Source of the DNA: Physcomitrium patens
Taxonomy: Eukaryota; Streptophyta; Bryopsida; Funariales; Funariaceae
Length of the DNA stretch: 64,000 nt
NCBI RefSeq assembly: GCF_000002425.4
Contig: NC_037261.1
Location: 3,843,362 to 3,907,361 of the forward strand
Reading direction: 5' to 3'
A program made the translations under genes and the position numbers. Below, in pieces: positions 23,090 through 37,808 of this stretch. Under the pieces are notes generated by a model. It was not told where the DNA came from and ran no database searches. It saw only the letters and a list, made by a program, of their open reading frames with translations. Positions within the stretch are counted from its first letter, which is position 1. The number at the start of each line of letters is the position of its first letter.

Positions 23090-24396
23090 TCAGCTAGTAA
23101 CAAACTCATGATGAGGCGAAAGCTGTTGGGTGGAATTATCCGAATCATCTTGTACTGCACTAATTTGATTGTAGTGCCCGTTACTCATGGTTGCGGACGA
23201 CTGACAATTGTTGCTGACACTTTTAGTCCTACTTTCGAAATGTTCCACTCCGTTCAGCTGGTTCATCTGATCGTTCACATCCATGTTGTAGGTACTCTTT
23301 ACGAGAATAGGAGATACCAATGAGGATCTAAGTTGATTTGTATCACAATGGCATAATCCCAGAGTGAGAGACACACCAGTACTTGTCGTAAGGGCAGCAG
23401 AAATTGTTCTAGACGAATAATCCTCATTCCCGTATCTGTGTCCGATGTTGCTATTATATGCTGCAAACGTCCCACTAGCAACGCTAGGTTCAATCTGATC
23501 GACTATGGTAGTTCCTTGTTGGGAGATAGTATATCCATTTTCGTCTTGATTGATCTGATTCAAAACTTGACATTGAGTACCAAAATCGACGTCACTTTTC
23601 CGTTGCAAGTCTAATTCGCCGCCAGAGGAGAAATTTTGGGTCCGTGCGCAGCTCTCACTAGCTTCAACATCCATTCCGGGGTGCATTAGCGTTGTTGATG
23701 AAGTCATGTTGAAAGCATCTGAACCAGATGTTCTCGGCTTCTTGGCTTCTCGACCCTCCTGATTATAGTTCCCAGCAGCACCAATATCTAGATGATGACT
23801 CCTAGGAATTAGCTGTGAATAAAGTTCTGCATTAGTGTCGGAAGATATCCCTCCAGCCTCCGAAACGCTAGCTCCAGTGTCGTGTTCCCTATCTTCGTTC
23901 CTTTTTAATCCATTCGGCAACCTGGAGGACTGTGCACCTGCGCTGATCTCTTGTAGCAAGCCTGTGTGACCTCTCCCTCCCTTATACTGCTCATATGTAT
24001 GGCTTTCAATATCTACTTGATCTCTGGCCATTCTTTCGGACTGAGCTAAGGCTGCAGTATGATCTCCAGGGTACTCTTTTTGTTCCTCTACGTACATCTC
24101 CTCTACCATTGGCTTCCACAGCCGTACTCGTGCGTTGATGAACCAATTAGAAACCTGCTCGCATGCAAGTCAACAAAACATCGTAGATTCAGATATTCAT
24201 TTTCTGCTACCTGATGACTGATCTTCTCACTGTTCAAGCGTTCTGGAGTGGAGGCTTGTAGGGAAGGGCTTCCAAGCCACCCGCAGTGATATCGTTATGA
24301 TATTTATGGAAAACATGCAAAATGTATGCGAGTGCATGTAAACATAGACTGCAAACTATCAAGTTCAATCTTTCTAGAGCCTTCTGAGCTATCATT

Positions 24397-24431
<35 letters not shown>

Positions 24432-25350
24432 GTGTCAAACCTGGCTCCTTGTTAGTCCAGTTTGCTTCGCAAGTGACATCTTGTCCACGTCTTTGGGATA
24501 TCTGATCAATTTTTTTCAGTACATATGTGAAGGATTAGTACGTGCACACAAATTTCCAACTGAATAAACTGACGGTTACTTCGACTGCTTAAGAACAGAT
24601 AGATCAAATGCCAAAACTTAATGTTCCTCAACATTTGATCGTGCTACTAAATACAATCTTGAATATAAGGTATGGTTCCAGAACATTCTTCATCAAAAGA
24701 ATGAAGTGTCTTAACTAGTTGAAAAGTCAATGATATAATTCTGCCAATTATTCAAGGGTACGAATTGAATTTCTATCATGTTGCTGTGACTGAAAAACCA
24801 AGTTTTGTTTTCTGTTTCTTTGTCGGGTACCAATAATGCTACTGAAAATCTTTTCGGTTCCAATAAATAATATTTACAGATGGTAAATAGGAATGCTATT
24901 CTATTATTCTTTAACTTACAATAACCTGCGAGTGATCAAATTCCAGTTATCATGATGGTTCATTTTGCTTAGTACTTTTAACTCAAATCATTGAAATCTG
25001 ATTGTACTAGATAAGATATCTTACGGGTGTAAGAAGTGTTCAAAAAGCCACGCCCTCAAAACAGATACAGCGCGTTCGGGAAGGCCTCGCTGTGGCCTCC
25101 AGGCATGCTGTTGGAGCATTCCAAGTTGCTGGAGTGTGCGCTGCTGACGTATCTGCTGATCAACGTATCGAATTCTAGAAGTTTCACCTTGACCTGTTCT
25201 TTCGTCCTCTCCGAAAGATCTTTTGACAATCTTCAGTTGGCTCCCAATAGCGTCCTTCAAACATCTGAAACATTTCAAGTAACACTGCATGTTGAGATTC
25301 GAACAACATGTAGAATTTTTTTGTCAAAGCCAAGAACGCCCTCAATAATA

Positions 25351-25384
<34 letters not shown>

Positions 25385-28277
25385 ATTAAGTGGAATGAAT
25401 GTGAATAGATCAGTTAGACTTCTGCCAGTAAAGCCTTACTCCTTCCTAATGAATCACTAAAACTAACTTGGATCTGGCTGATTAATTTTAAAGGATATTT
25501 CAGTAAGTGATAATTTCTCTCGTTCTAATTGGTCAAATTGTGCGCAAACCTAGCTAGGTGACTAACTAAACGCCAATGCGATTGGCCCATGATATATTTG
25601 CATGTCAGCTCTGTATTATCATTTACACAAGCACATAAATGATAACTTTAAAGTCAGTATATACACGTTGATCTGAAATTTAGATTGGTCTGAACTGGTG
25701 GACCCTATGAGTGAATTAAGAGGCGACAAACCAAGATTTCCATGTAATATTTTGATATCTCCTCTTTATAAAGTCAGGTAATGTTTAGGGATTAATTAAA
25801 GTTGGGACTGTAAGTCAGAAAGACTGTGTTTCAATACTATATACAAAATCAGACAGGTCATGAAAGGATAAGTCTTCCTTCAAGCTGCCAACGGAGACAT
25901 GAAGCATAGAATGCAAACCTGAAGTGACGGGACATTGCTTGGAGGGCCAATATTGTGTAAGGAGTCGCTGTACTAGGTCCTGCTTGGGAATTGAATCCGG
26001 TGATGACTAGCTGCAGGTGCTCACAGTACCGGCGATACCTGGTTTCAACCTGCAAATGACCAGGATTTTCTATAAGAAAACAGCATCACTACATGGAGTA
26101 TCAGAACAGAAATAGCCTGCTCGATACGGATACGCACGATGAAAACGTTGTAAAAATGAGGACTAATTTGTTTGTATAGCAAGGACTAGAAGTAAAAATG
26201 CGAGCGTTGGGAATTCAGCACTTGTTTGTACTGTGAACGCACAATAAATAACAACATTTTCCAAATATCACTGGACTTAATCATCTTGGTACCTTCGATT
26301 CAGGTGACTTTAACTCTAGAATATAAGAACTCTGGCAATTTTTTTCGATTTAGAGTAATCCAAGACACGCTAGCTCAGCCGAGAGAAAGAGCGCACTTGA
26401 TCGATTGTAGATTCAGCTCTTCCAAAGAACTATAATAGTGGCAGTTAATGACATCAGATATCCCTTCGAATTCTACAAATGCCCAAGGGTCAAGGTAACG
26501 CCATATAATATGTAGCGTTCCAGTTCATTTCGCGTTACAGTTTTCCTTTTGTAAAAACAATTGATAAAGAACAGATCAAAATTACCTCATCGAGCATAAG
26601 GTTGAGCTTTTGCTTTTTCAGCTCTAGATCAACTCGGTTTTCACACCTGGCTGCATCTGCAAGTTCCTGAACCGTCTCTGAGTCAAGAGGAAGTTGAGAG
26701 ACAGTCACAAGTGATGATGCGGTGACGAACAATGCTGGATCTCTGACGGAATCAACTTCGCCGGCGAGCATTGCAGAACGGTCGTCTCTCCCAGTATAAG
26801 TTAGGTTTGCGTCAGCACCTATAGATCTTCCACCAGCAACGCTCCAATGCTGCTGGTCAGGAGATCTAATAGGCTTTGGAGGTCGTTTCAGCGGCGTCAC
26901 ACTACAGACTTCGTTGAGAATGGCTTGTGCAGATCGTTCGAATTTAGAGGCTGAGATGTGGTTACTCGATCCGGCTGTACCTGATGGGCCACTGTAGTTA
27001 CTGGATTCTAAATGCTTTCTACCTCCACCGCTGTTGTGCTTTTGTAGAAATCTTGCCCCTATTCCCACAACATCATCCCTTGATGGGGTTCGGAAACGAC
27101 TCAGGTCAGCATTAGCTCCTGTCAGATACCTTGAGGCTAGCTCCTTAGTCTTAGCCATTGCAGCTGCTTGTGCTGCAACAGCATTCATGTGTTCAGATTC
27201 AGATAGTTGTCCTCCCGATGAATTGAATTGGGATTGATGTGAAGATAAAGACAGAGACAAGACCTGACCAGTGGTGGATGATCCGTGTGAACGGTCCATG
27301 TGCAAGCTAATTTCAGATTGGAGATGATCTGTTCGTTGCATGTGTGATAGATCTGCGTGACTTGCACGTGACATAGCATATTGCGGCAAATCTGTATCAA
27401 ACTGGGATTGATGGTTTTGGTTCGACTCTGCATTCATCGGAAGAAATGGGTGCTCGTTTCCTCCATTTCGCCAGTTGTAGTGATGATTTCCGTCGTGGCT
27501 TCCTGAGTGTTCGTGAAGAGATAGAATTGGGACTGCTCCTGTAGATTCAAGAGCTCGCTGTCTCACTGAACCGTGTGCAAGAGACGCATGGGATATGAAT
27601 GGAACGCCAAATTGTTGTTGGCTTTGGTCCGTGGAAGATTGTTGGGCAGAAGTACCTCCGTGCTGTGAAGGATACAGTGATGTGGTAACTAGTCCAGCTT
27701 GGCGTCCATCAGAATGAAACCCTGGGTTTGAGAATCCTGCCGCTGCATTTACATAGTACAACTGTGCCATTGAGTCATCATGGTGGTTAGATGAAGTGTA
27801 ATAGATACTCCCTTGATCACTTTCACTGCCATCATTAAAGGACCCTCCATGCAATCCACCGATAAGTAGCTGCGCAGTTGTTGTGCTTGTGGGAGCCGCC
27901 ATCATCCCACTTCCACTAATGAGAATGTTTTGCATATTAGAATTACCATACAATCCTCCTCCATTTATATTATCCCAGCTATTGCACTCGGGAGCTGGTG
28001 ACGATCGACCTGGAAAGCTTCCGGAAGATGGAGAAGGCTCATGATTTGTATATAGAGTCTCGATCGAGGGGCCTGATGAGTTTTGAGCTGCTCCTTCTTT
28101 GGATGATTTATGCGCATGTGTCGACTCGTTTTGTTCTTTGAGAGGGACATCAAGGACACCTGCCCCGGTCAGAAAGTTATACGAGTCGGAAGCCATCAGT
28201 GACCCGTTGTAGGAATCAGTCTGCAAGTTCTTGTCGGAATCAGCCCCGTAAGCTCGAAGAGGCTCCGATGGATCCAT
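23090..28277 (-). CDS. BELL-type TALE homeodomain transcription factor
   Basis: Nuclear DNA-binding protein that pairs with KNOX partners; in mosses and algae BELL-KNOX pairs control the diploid programme. Exons on the minus strand: 28277-26586, 26049-25919, 25264-25025, 24501-24441 and 24154-23090, joining in phase to 1062 aa. Domains: a long Ser/Gln/His-rich N-terminus with a ZIBEL-like motif ([10 protein letters not shown], about residue 338); the SKY box ([17 protein letters not shown], about 440); the BELL domain ([45 protein letters not shown], about 545-640); the TALE homeodomain with PYP loop ([60 protein letters not shown], about 668-730); and a C-terminal ZIBEL motif (GVSLTLGL, about 968). 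The start at 28277 (MDPSEPL) is the first in-frame ATG; an acceptor-like site at about 28320 suggests a leader intron. Confidence 0.95.
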
Positions 28278-31233
28278 GTGAAGACTTTCGAAATGCAATG
28301 ATCCTTCGGTACCTGCGCAGAATGATCACGTAGCATGTTCAATAAAACTGAAACACTGTCTGAATCAAAAATATGCTTTATGCACTACCGAGAAAAGAAT
28401 TTTCATATGGGTAGCAGGGAAAGTATAACGGACATACCTCAAATGGTACGGAAGAATGGCGATAAGCAGAAGAGCATTAATATAGGCTGTAAAGCCCTAC
28501 TGAAAGCTGAGCTTGTTGAGAGTCGAGACCACTATGAAACAAGTCGGTAGGCGCTTGGTAGAAACAAACTCGACACGATGTTCCACTGACTTCATCACGA
28601 TTGGAGCATTTCAGTGTTGATTTTCTGAGGTCATGCAGCAGAGCCCATCGATTGTCGATATCGTCCCATCGGAGCATGAAACTTATCCCTTTTCATAACT
28701 GTTGCAGCCTCCGCAACGACCCCTCCACAACACTGTACTTCAACCAGATGGGGAGTTGAGTATATAATAAACCGTGTAGGACTTTTACAATCTGAAAGTC
28801 TGTATTCAAGGCAGTACCGACTGCAATAGTAGTAGTACAGACAACATAAAAGTTAAACTATTGTACAAAAGCTCTTTTCGGCTCCAGCATTAGCAATGAA
28901 AACTGGTTGTCCTTTGGCGCTGTTCTCGATCACCATATTTTTTAACTTCCAGCTTTACGGCCCAAGACTTCCGTATTAGCCATGTATCTACATTATCGAA
29001 GAGCCAATCTATCGCTGTGGCACGTTCGTCAAGCAGAGTTCTGTAGATTACTCAACACCGATGTAACCTTATAGAATATTCAACATTGCTTTCCAGCGGA
29101 GTGACAATGCGTAGATATTCTACTTAACAATTTCAGTCCTCCATTATCCGAATCCATTAGTCATTCATGAATCACTAACACAAACTTCTAGCGAATTACT
29201 TCTATGTTTTAGCTCCTTAGTCGAAACTCTTCGACTGATTTAAAGCGTCACGAAGGCGCATGAAGTCGCCACCAGAAGATCGGCATTAGCTCTGTCATCA
29301 AAAAATGCAGGGGCGCAACCTAGCCACGTTCAATTACCTCCTGAATCCACTCTAACGTCCTCGACAAAAAGTTTTCCTAAAAAACCAAAAGTGCTCAGTA
29401 AACTACAGCCATATCCAGGCGCTGCCAAAGCATCGCACCACTTTCCACGTACACCTCTAATCTTTCCTTGGCACCTCACCTCGCACAAAATATCTACTTT
29501 CACCTTCGGGAACTTACACAGCCGCCTAACCCTGATCTCGTCCTCTCACGACTCCATCTTTCTTCCAATCTTCCACCACCACTTCCAACACTACAGCCAC
29601 TGAGTCAATGTAGTTGACGAAAACACCTCCAGTTGAAATCTTCGGTGGCTGCAATAACAACTTGACCAAGTTCAGCTCTACCAGCGCCACCTTCTCGCTC
29701 CCAACTGAGTGTATGAGATGATGTATCCCGACATTTTCCTTCCTTTTACTTTCAATGTCCCTTCCGCCCCCCTTGAAGGTGGCTGAGCCTCTCCCAAACT
29801 CCGAACACAATCGCACTTACACTCAATCACGTCGAACGTCGTCGTCTGAAATCTCCGGCCCTCTTCCACACCCGGCAGCAGCGCACGAGCGTTGCCGTCG
29901 TCTACGATGGAGAGAGACGTCTCCCCTCCCGATGATGCATCTATTGATCGCCTCTTGTCTCGTCGTCCCCTTCCCTCTCAAGCATCTCCCTACTAAGCCT
30001 TCTCCCCCTTCCTGTCTCCTGTCTCCTCTCTCACCTCCCCCTCGAGAATCCCTCCCACATCCCCTAAAGTTTGTCCTTCCGAGCCAGCCCCAGCGCCCGC
30101 CGGGCAGAGTAAGATAATGTAAACTTCCACCCTCTTCGGCAATCACTTCCCATTACCTCCATTAATAAACACCATTACATGAGCCAAGCTCTTATGTACC
30201 AAATCCTGTTTCTAACAAAACTTCTTCATCCTTGCTGCTGCTCCCTCGCACCCTCCACCACGTCATCTACTACATCAGAGTTTGCTCTCCAACATTTTGC
30301 CTGCCTGGCTATCTTTCTCTCTTTTCGCCGCTTCTCTTTCTGTCGCGGCTGCCCGGACTTGGAGGTCTGCCCGGACTTGGAGGTCTGCCCTGTTCAGATC
30401 ACCCTTTGTCCCTCGTCACGTTGCAAGGTACAAAACTAAATATATGTAGGTTCTGTGGATGGTTAAAAAATTTCCCTGTTTCGTTCTTTTTGCCGGCAGC
30501 AAAGGGCCGTGAATCGACTGTTTTGAAATCCAGCCGTAGTTGCTTCTGCAACCACGATTTAGATTGTCCACTGTCCAGTGTAGAGATTTAACAAAATTTG
30601 TGTTGGAATTTGTGTCTTAAGTTCAATCTTACTTAGACTAAACAGGGCTGTGTGTAATTGTGTTTAGCCGCTGGCTAGTCGATTGTTTTGAAAATCTCCA
30701 GGTGGTTCTTTCTACCCACGTTTGGGATTGGAGACGCAACATTTTGTACCGAGGTTCATTGAATCGAACTTAGACTAATCCAAGCTGCGTAATTAGTATT
30801 AGTAGTTGGTGACATGACATTAAAGTTCTAATCAAGCTTCTTCCTATTAAAGTTACATAATAGGCTTTGAGTGCATTAGCAACAATCATGGCGTTCGATG
30901 GTGAGTTTGCTAGACAGCTGCATTGATTACCTTGGCAAAATGTGGAGCGTGCTGAATTCTTCTTGAATGATTTCTCAAGAAGCTCGCCGTTGATTTTAAT
31001 GCGTCTCCCTTTTTCTGCTTCAGAACCGATTTCTTGCCTTAATCAGCACACCAAAGCTATTCATCTTCAACCAGGTTACGAAAATTTACGCATCGAAGCA
31101 TCACCTCTTTCCTCGTCTCTATTGGCTTTCATTTTGAGCTCCAGTTTTGGTTTTTTTTAAAAGCATATTCCACTTTGTACACGATTGCGACTGAAGCGAC
31201 TTGCAAAACTCTAGGCAGTGACAAGGTGAAATA
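28278..31233. other. BELL leader and upstream region
   Basis: On the minus strand this is the 5' side of the BELL gene. Positions 28278-28700 probably contain untranslated exons. Positions 29380-30120 are strongly pyrimidine-rich on the plus strand, so the BELL sense strand is GA-rich there; GA-rich stretches of this sort are known targets of plant BPC factors, but no regulation is shown here. Overlapping frames of 100-120 codons on both strands at 29755-30146 look like products of this low-complexity composition. An 18-bp tandem duplication lies at 30351-30386. Confidence 0.45.
30351..30386 (+). repeat. 18-bp tandem duplication
   Basis: Two exact copies of gcccggacttggaggtct in direct tandem. 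It lies in GC-rich, non-assigned DNA upstream of the BELL gene. The 18-bp length would keep frame if this were coding, but no gene is supported. Confidence 0.9.
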
Positions 31234-31557
31234 ATGCATCCTAAGCTTGATTTTGATCGCGTAGCGTTTCGCAGTACAAAAGACAAAGTGACTGATTCCG
31301 CCGAAGTGGAAGAAAAGAAAAAATCCTCGGTCATTCTCGCAGCCTCACCTCACAACTTATCTGCAATACACAAAGAATTAAGTCGTAGCTCAACAAGGAA
31401 AAGGGGATCCCCATTCAGACGGAGGTGTGAAATGAGATATTTTCTATCCAATGCAGATGCTTGTGAAACATTATTTTGGTGTGAAATCAAAAGGGTGAAA
31501 CATAGCTTGATTAACAAAATACACACGCATGTTTTGCTCTTCATAGGGAGCTGTTAA
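31234..31557 (+). CDS. Possible small ORF, 107 aa, unrecognised
   Basis: ATG-to-stop frame. The first 65 residues (MHPKLDFDRVAFRSTKDK, SPHNLSAIHKELSRSSTRKR) are charged and protein-like; the rest is not. It may be a first exon or a chance frame at the edge of the AT-rich desert. No family recognised. Confidence 0.2.
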   Translation: MHPKLDFDRVAFRSTKDKVTDSAEVEEKKKSSVILAASPHNLSAIHKELSRSSTRKRGSPFRRRCEMRYFLSNADACETLFWCEIKRVKHSLINKIHTHVLLFIGSC

Positions 31558-31965
31558 AGCCACACCCCAATGTTGTTAGGGAATGACACATACGAATGCA
31601 TTGTGTTTTCACAAAAATGCATTGTTCCTAATTGTATTTTCAAATTCTAAATAAAGGACTATTGATATTTGTCATGTCAAATCATAACAATTTTTTTTCA
31701 GTCATGGTTTTGAGATTATGGTTGTAAGAAAAAGCTAGTTATCAACTTAAATTAGTTATCAACTTAAATTAAACATTTTAAATCTTAATCAATATTAATG
31801 TTGCATAGCATTGAGAAAAGTACTAGTATACTTTGCAAATTTTAAGTGCTTTTATTCTATTATTGTTGTATATTATTATTAAAAGAAACTTTAAAAGCTG
31901 AAAAATTTAAGAAATTAGAATGAAAATTTTAATTTTAAAATATTTTATAAAATATAAAGTTTGAG

Positions 31966-32002
<37 letters not shown>

Positions 32003-32656
32003 AAAATCAATCTTGATTCATTCAACTAATACTATTTTTTATAATATCATTGAGAATATAATTATAATAATAATGATATAATAATGATATAATTTATTCT
32101 TAAATTTAAATCTATAATTAAAACTTATAAATGTTTTTAACAATTTCATCTAATATTTTCTACTAAATTCTTAAAGTTTTATAATTTATTATAAAAATAA
32201 GTATTGTTTGTATAGTGGTATATAAACCTAGTTCTCTATTGTTGATTGTAGTATAATCTCTTATTTTCTATTATTTAAACTTATGTATTTTTTATTTATA
32301 AATTACACCAGTTTTGGGTACTTATTTATTTCTAAGAATTAAGTAACTATAAATTAAAATATTATATAAAATTCTATTAATATTTTCTTACTATCAAAAT
32401 GTTAGAAAAATGTTAAGATTTTTTTTTAATAGACATAATTATAGATTGTAAAAAATTTAAATATTTTCCATTATGTAGAAAAAACATTACTGCTATTTTT
32501 AACATATGATATAAAATATAGTTTATTTCTATATATTAACATAGCTATAGCATTATAGACTATAAATGATATTATAGACATAATTAAGCAATTTGACATC
32601 AATAGTTTTTACGTTATAAAGATATTCTAGTAAATTTAGATGATATTATATTAATG

Positions 32657-32707
<51 letters not shown>

Positions 32708-33113
32708 CTTATTTTTTTATTTAGAAGAGGTGTTGTAATGTTATAGTCTTGGCATAGGATGATTATTTTATCAAAAAAATGAACAATGTATGTAAACTTT
32801 AGGAATAGATATTTATTAGGATTTATGCAAAAATGCTTATTCATATTTGACAAGGAGACTAATACATAAATAAAACAACTTATAGCTATGGGACTTTGGA
32901 ATTGCTACAAAAATATTTAGTATAAAAAAAAATCATAATTAAGTTATGAATAAATAATCTTATGCAAACAAGATTAATATGTATTATTAAAAACTATTAG
33001 TATAAAATATGATGATAAAATAGTCATTTTAAAGAAAAATATAAAATTTTAAGATTATAAAATAAAGATTTTAGAATTTCAAAAAAACCTTAATTCTATT
33101 GATATATAAATAT

Positions 33114-33155
<42 letters not shown>

Positions 33156-33437
33156 TTGGAAGCAAAACCTTGTAATTAATGTTTTTGGTAGTTTATTACC
33201 TATGCTATTAAGAAATTAATTAAATTTTTTGACCAAGACATTAAAGACGCCTCTATAATACCTAATACAAAAACTCATCATTGAAGTTATTTTTGTAAGC
33301 TTCTAAGTATATATTTTTAATCAGATCTACGTTTTAAATTTTATTATAATATTTTTTAAAACTTTTTTATAAAAAAACAACATGTATCTAATATTTTATA
33401 ATTTTAAAAAATAAAATTTTTTAATATAGAATTGTTT

Positions 33438-33484
<47 letters not shown>

Positions 33485-33912
33485 TAAAAAGTTTTATTTT
33501 GATACTCAAACCATCACTATTTAAAATTATATTAAAGAATTTCTAATTTTTTAAAGTTTCTTTTAATATTTTTACATTGAACAGACTATTTAAATTAAGA
33601 AAATATTTAGAGAGCAATTGTATGAGAATCTCAACGTAAAGACTTGATTTGGTACTCTCTTCTTACACTAAATTATCAAAATGTTGTGAAAAATGAATAT
33701 TCTTACAGCATTTAAGGGTGAGGTAACCAAATATGGTGACAATGCTAACATATGTTTTTTTTTTTTATATATTTGCACTAATATACCATGTATTCTAACT
33801 TTATGCATCTTAGCATTACATTTGATAATTTTTTTCAGCTCTATATCTTTTTGATTTATATTTTCTTAAAAAATTAAATAGTATGTGATATTAATTTAGT
33901 TTTTATTCTTTT

Positions 33913-33948
<36 letters not shown>

Positions 33949-35608
33949 AATTTAATTTCATATAGATAATTGTAAAACTTTTGGAAATTGAGTCTTTATT
34001 TACGATAAAAATAACATTAATAAATTTTCTTTGATGAATTCAATTAATTTATATTTTAAATTAAAGTAGCAAAATTTAATCTATTAAATTTTTTAAAATT
34101 ATTTTCCAAACGTAATTTAAAAAAAAAAAATTATCAATTTTTGAGTAAAATACCTTAAATATTTTCTTAATTACATCTATAAAAATAAAAATTAAAGAAA
34201 AAAATGTTTTAGACCTAAATTTTATTCATCTATAGATTTTATGATAAGGTTTTTTAGCCAATTTTATTTGATATTTTTTCTAACATCAAAGGATTTATTT
34301 ATTTATTCATTTATATATTTTTTAAAATTTTATAACTTCTAAAAAAACAATATATATACTATTATTATAATTAAATTACTACAAACGGTATTAAAAATTA
34401 ATAATCATAACTATTCAATAACTACTCACATTTTCTGATAATTATATAAATTTTGTGCATTTATTTAATTTTTAAAATTATATTAAAAAAATATGTATTA
34501 TTATTTTTATTATTATTCTATGTGCAACTTTAATTACAACTACTATTGTCACTCATATTCTAAGTAGGAAATATGATTGTAATAATAATGTTTCTAAATA
34601 GTACATCTAGTATTTGATATTTTACTAGTTAAAAATTTATATTCTTAAAACTATTGAATTTTTTCAAATTCCACTTGATTTAAAAGTAACTAATGGCATA
34701 ATTGTTTAAATATTAAGTTAGAAATCTTCAAATGAATATATACTATATCTTTCATAAAATATATTTTTGTGCAATATAGAAAAAAATATTTAATATAAAT
34801 AATAATATCTTATTTGATAGACCATAATTAAAAGTTATTAGAGTGATTTGTAAATTGACAAATAAATATAAGAATATAGTAAAATTTAAACTTCAATCAT
34901 CAATATAAGAAAATTGGTTTAAATTCTATTTTTCAAATTATACTCATTTGCTACAATATCGAAACAAACATCTAGTACATTATGATTTCAATACCTTTAA
35001 TAATTTTACAGATAGATATAAATGTATAGAGAGAGGGAGGAGGAGAGAGAGAATGAGAGTAAGAAAGAGAAGTACATATATTTCTTTAAATTCTTAATAA
35101 GACATTTAATTTTTTTTATAATATTTAAAAATTTATAATTATATTTTAATAAAGATTTAAATAAAGATAATCTTGTCAAAAGATATTATTTTTTTGTACT
35201 ATTAAAAAAACCAAAAAGTGGTAAATTAATAAAACTAGAAGATACTCTAATGGCAATTTTTAGATACAAAATAAAGAGCCTTGAACAAAGATTTGAATGG
35301 ATAAAAGGCATAATAATGGTTTAAGGAATGATAGGCATTATTTCTATGTAAACTGTCATAGAGACATAGATTACTTTAATAAATGCAAGAAAGTAAAAAT
35401 GAATAGAAATAATTTAAATACATAATACCTTCTTAAAGGAACATAAATATAAAAATCAAATCTTAAGGTATTCTTAAATGCTTTGTGTTGCTAAATAAAA
35501 TTCTCCTAAAATATTTTTATATTTAATAAGCTATTATAGATGTTTTCTACATCTTAAATACTTAATCTAAAAGCCTTGCACTTCTCAAAGAGCTACTAAA
35601 TGGACTTA

Positions 35609-35656
<48 letters not shown>

Positions 35657-37065
35657 CATTATGGCTATTTTGAATCTTTTCAATGCCTTTCTTGTACATT
35701 ACTCTTGGCTTTATATTTTCTAATTTCTTTAAACTTAAAAATACTTATTTCAATATTTTTCTAACTTATTAATATGACTCCATTTGGTCTATTTTTTTTG
35801 TATTTTATACATGTAATTTTTTATAATTTGAAAAATAAAGTGGTCCTCTTTTTAATAGAACCAAAATTCTTAAAATAAAGTTGATTACTTTCTTCTAATT
35901 ATATTTTATATTGATTTTTATTTTTATTTTCTGATTTTTTTACAATAGAATTATTTAATATTATAAAGAAAATTAAAAATTTATTTGTAATTTGTAATAA
36001 GATTTTTTTAAATCCTTTGATTTGAATTAATACTTATTGAACATTACAACCACGATTTAAAGAAATTAAACTATTTGTATTAAGAAATATATTTTGTTTT
36101 TACAAAAAAATACACCATTAGAAAAAAAAATTAATACTTTTAAAAATATTAATCAATAAATTATCTTTTCTTAGCCATCTATATATGGTTTGTTACAAAA
36201 AATTTAATTTTGGCATTTGAGATTTTAAATAGTCTTCTCAATAAATTTGATAGACTTTTGTAAAGTAAAATATTTTTATAAATCATATAAATAAAATAAA
36301 TTAAGAAAAAAAAGGTATTATAAAGAAAATTAACAATTAAAATTTTATAAAATAGTTCACATTTACATAAATTAAAATTTCAACTTTGAAATTTATAAGA
36401 TTTATAATAATTTGTACAATAAAAACTTACCATAGAATTATTAGAATAAATATAGATTAAAGCTAATTATATGGTTGATGACTTGGAGCTATAGACTTTT
36501 CTCTTGTATTAAAAAATCTTTTAAATTTTTATTTTTATTTTTATTTTTCATAGACCAATAATCATTTTAAGATGTAATTTACTTTTTGTTAACGCCATCA
36601 GATTTCTTAAAAATATATATATTATAGTATACTTAAATATTGCAAAATTTGCACTAGTCTTACAAATGTGTGAATATGTAGTGTATTATATAGAGAAATG
36701 TTTTCATATGATAATGTTTTTTCACCTAGCATGCTTCTGCAATGCATTTACAATACATTTACAAAGTTTTTACAACACTAATTACAGTATCTCTCTTGCT
36801 TCAGCTCCAGTCTGACTTGTTGTTAGAATTTGCATATCCCAAGTGTAGTTCTAACAATAGAGAACACATTGCTACGGCTAAGGATCATTGAGCTATTGTT
36901 TTCAATGGCTTGGTGAGATGATTGTACTGAAGATACTATTGCAACACCAATTTTAAAGGAAACTTCCACTGCATTGCTGTGCAAACTCTTCTCTAGAAAC
37001 AAACCAATATTTAAATACAAACCTATACAGTGACCATGGAGCTATTGCTAGTAAATGTGTGTGTG

Positions 37066-37098
<33 letters not shown>

Positions 37099-37776
37099 TG
37101 TGTTTTTTTTGAATTGAATAATACATACATGAATAACTATTTGATGTATTTTTTTCTTTTTATTCATTAACTTTTTTTTCCTTATTTTTTTATTAATTTT
37201 TTTTCGTATTTTTAATATCTCATAAATGACTTATTTTATGAGTTATGAAAAGTTAGCATGAGACATGTTGTGAAAAGTTATCATTGGTTTTATGTTCAAA
37301 TTTAATTATGTATTTCTATAATTATAATTTTAAAGTTGCAAAATCAAATGTTTTAATTTTATCTATGGAAGTATATATATAATAAATTAGTGGTGTCTAA
37401 TTGCATTGTCTCTAATTTTATTATATTTTCTTATTATTACTGGGATGTTAGCATCAAATTATCTCATGCATTGAATCCTACATTTAAACTTTTAAAACTA
37501 TATTTCATTAAAATTAATTTATAAAATGTATTTTTACTTATTAAAATGTATGTGGAACTTATTTAATTTTCGACCTATGATTATCTTCTTAATGTAGTGG
37601 TTTAAGCTAAGTGGCACCAGTTTTAAAAAAATACATTTAATATTTTCAAGATAACAATCTTTAACATTAAAGAATGAAATTCTTTGTACTATCTTTAAAA
37701 CTATGTCTAAATTGAAAAATAAGTTGACCTTTTCTAATTAATTAATATTACATACAAGTTGCAAAAAGTTACAAGA

Positions 37777-37808
<32 letters not shown>

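Noticed and set aside
29755..30146. Overlapping 107-120 codon frames on both strands
   Set aside because: Low-complexity pyrimidine/purine composition has few stop codons; no protein-like content on either strand.
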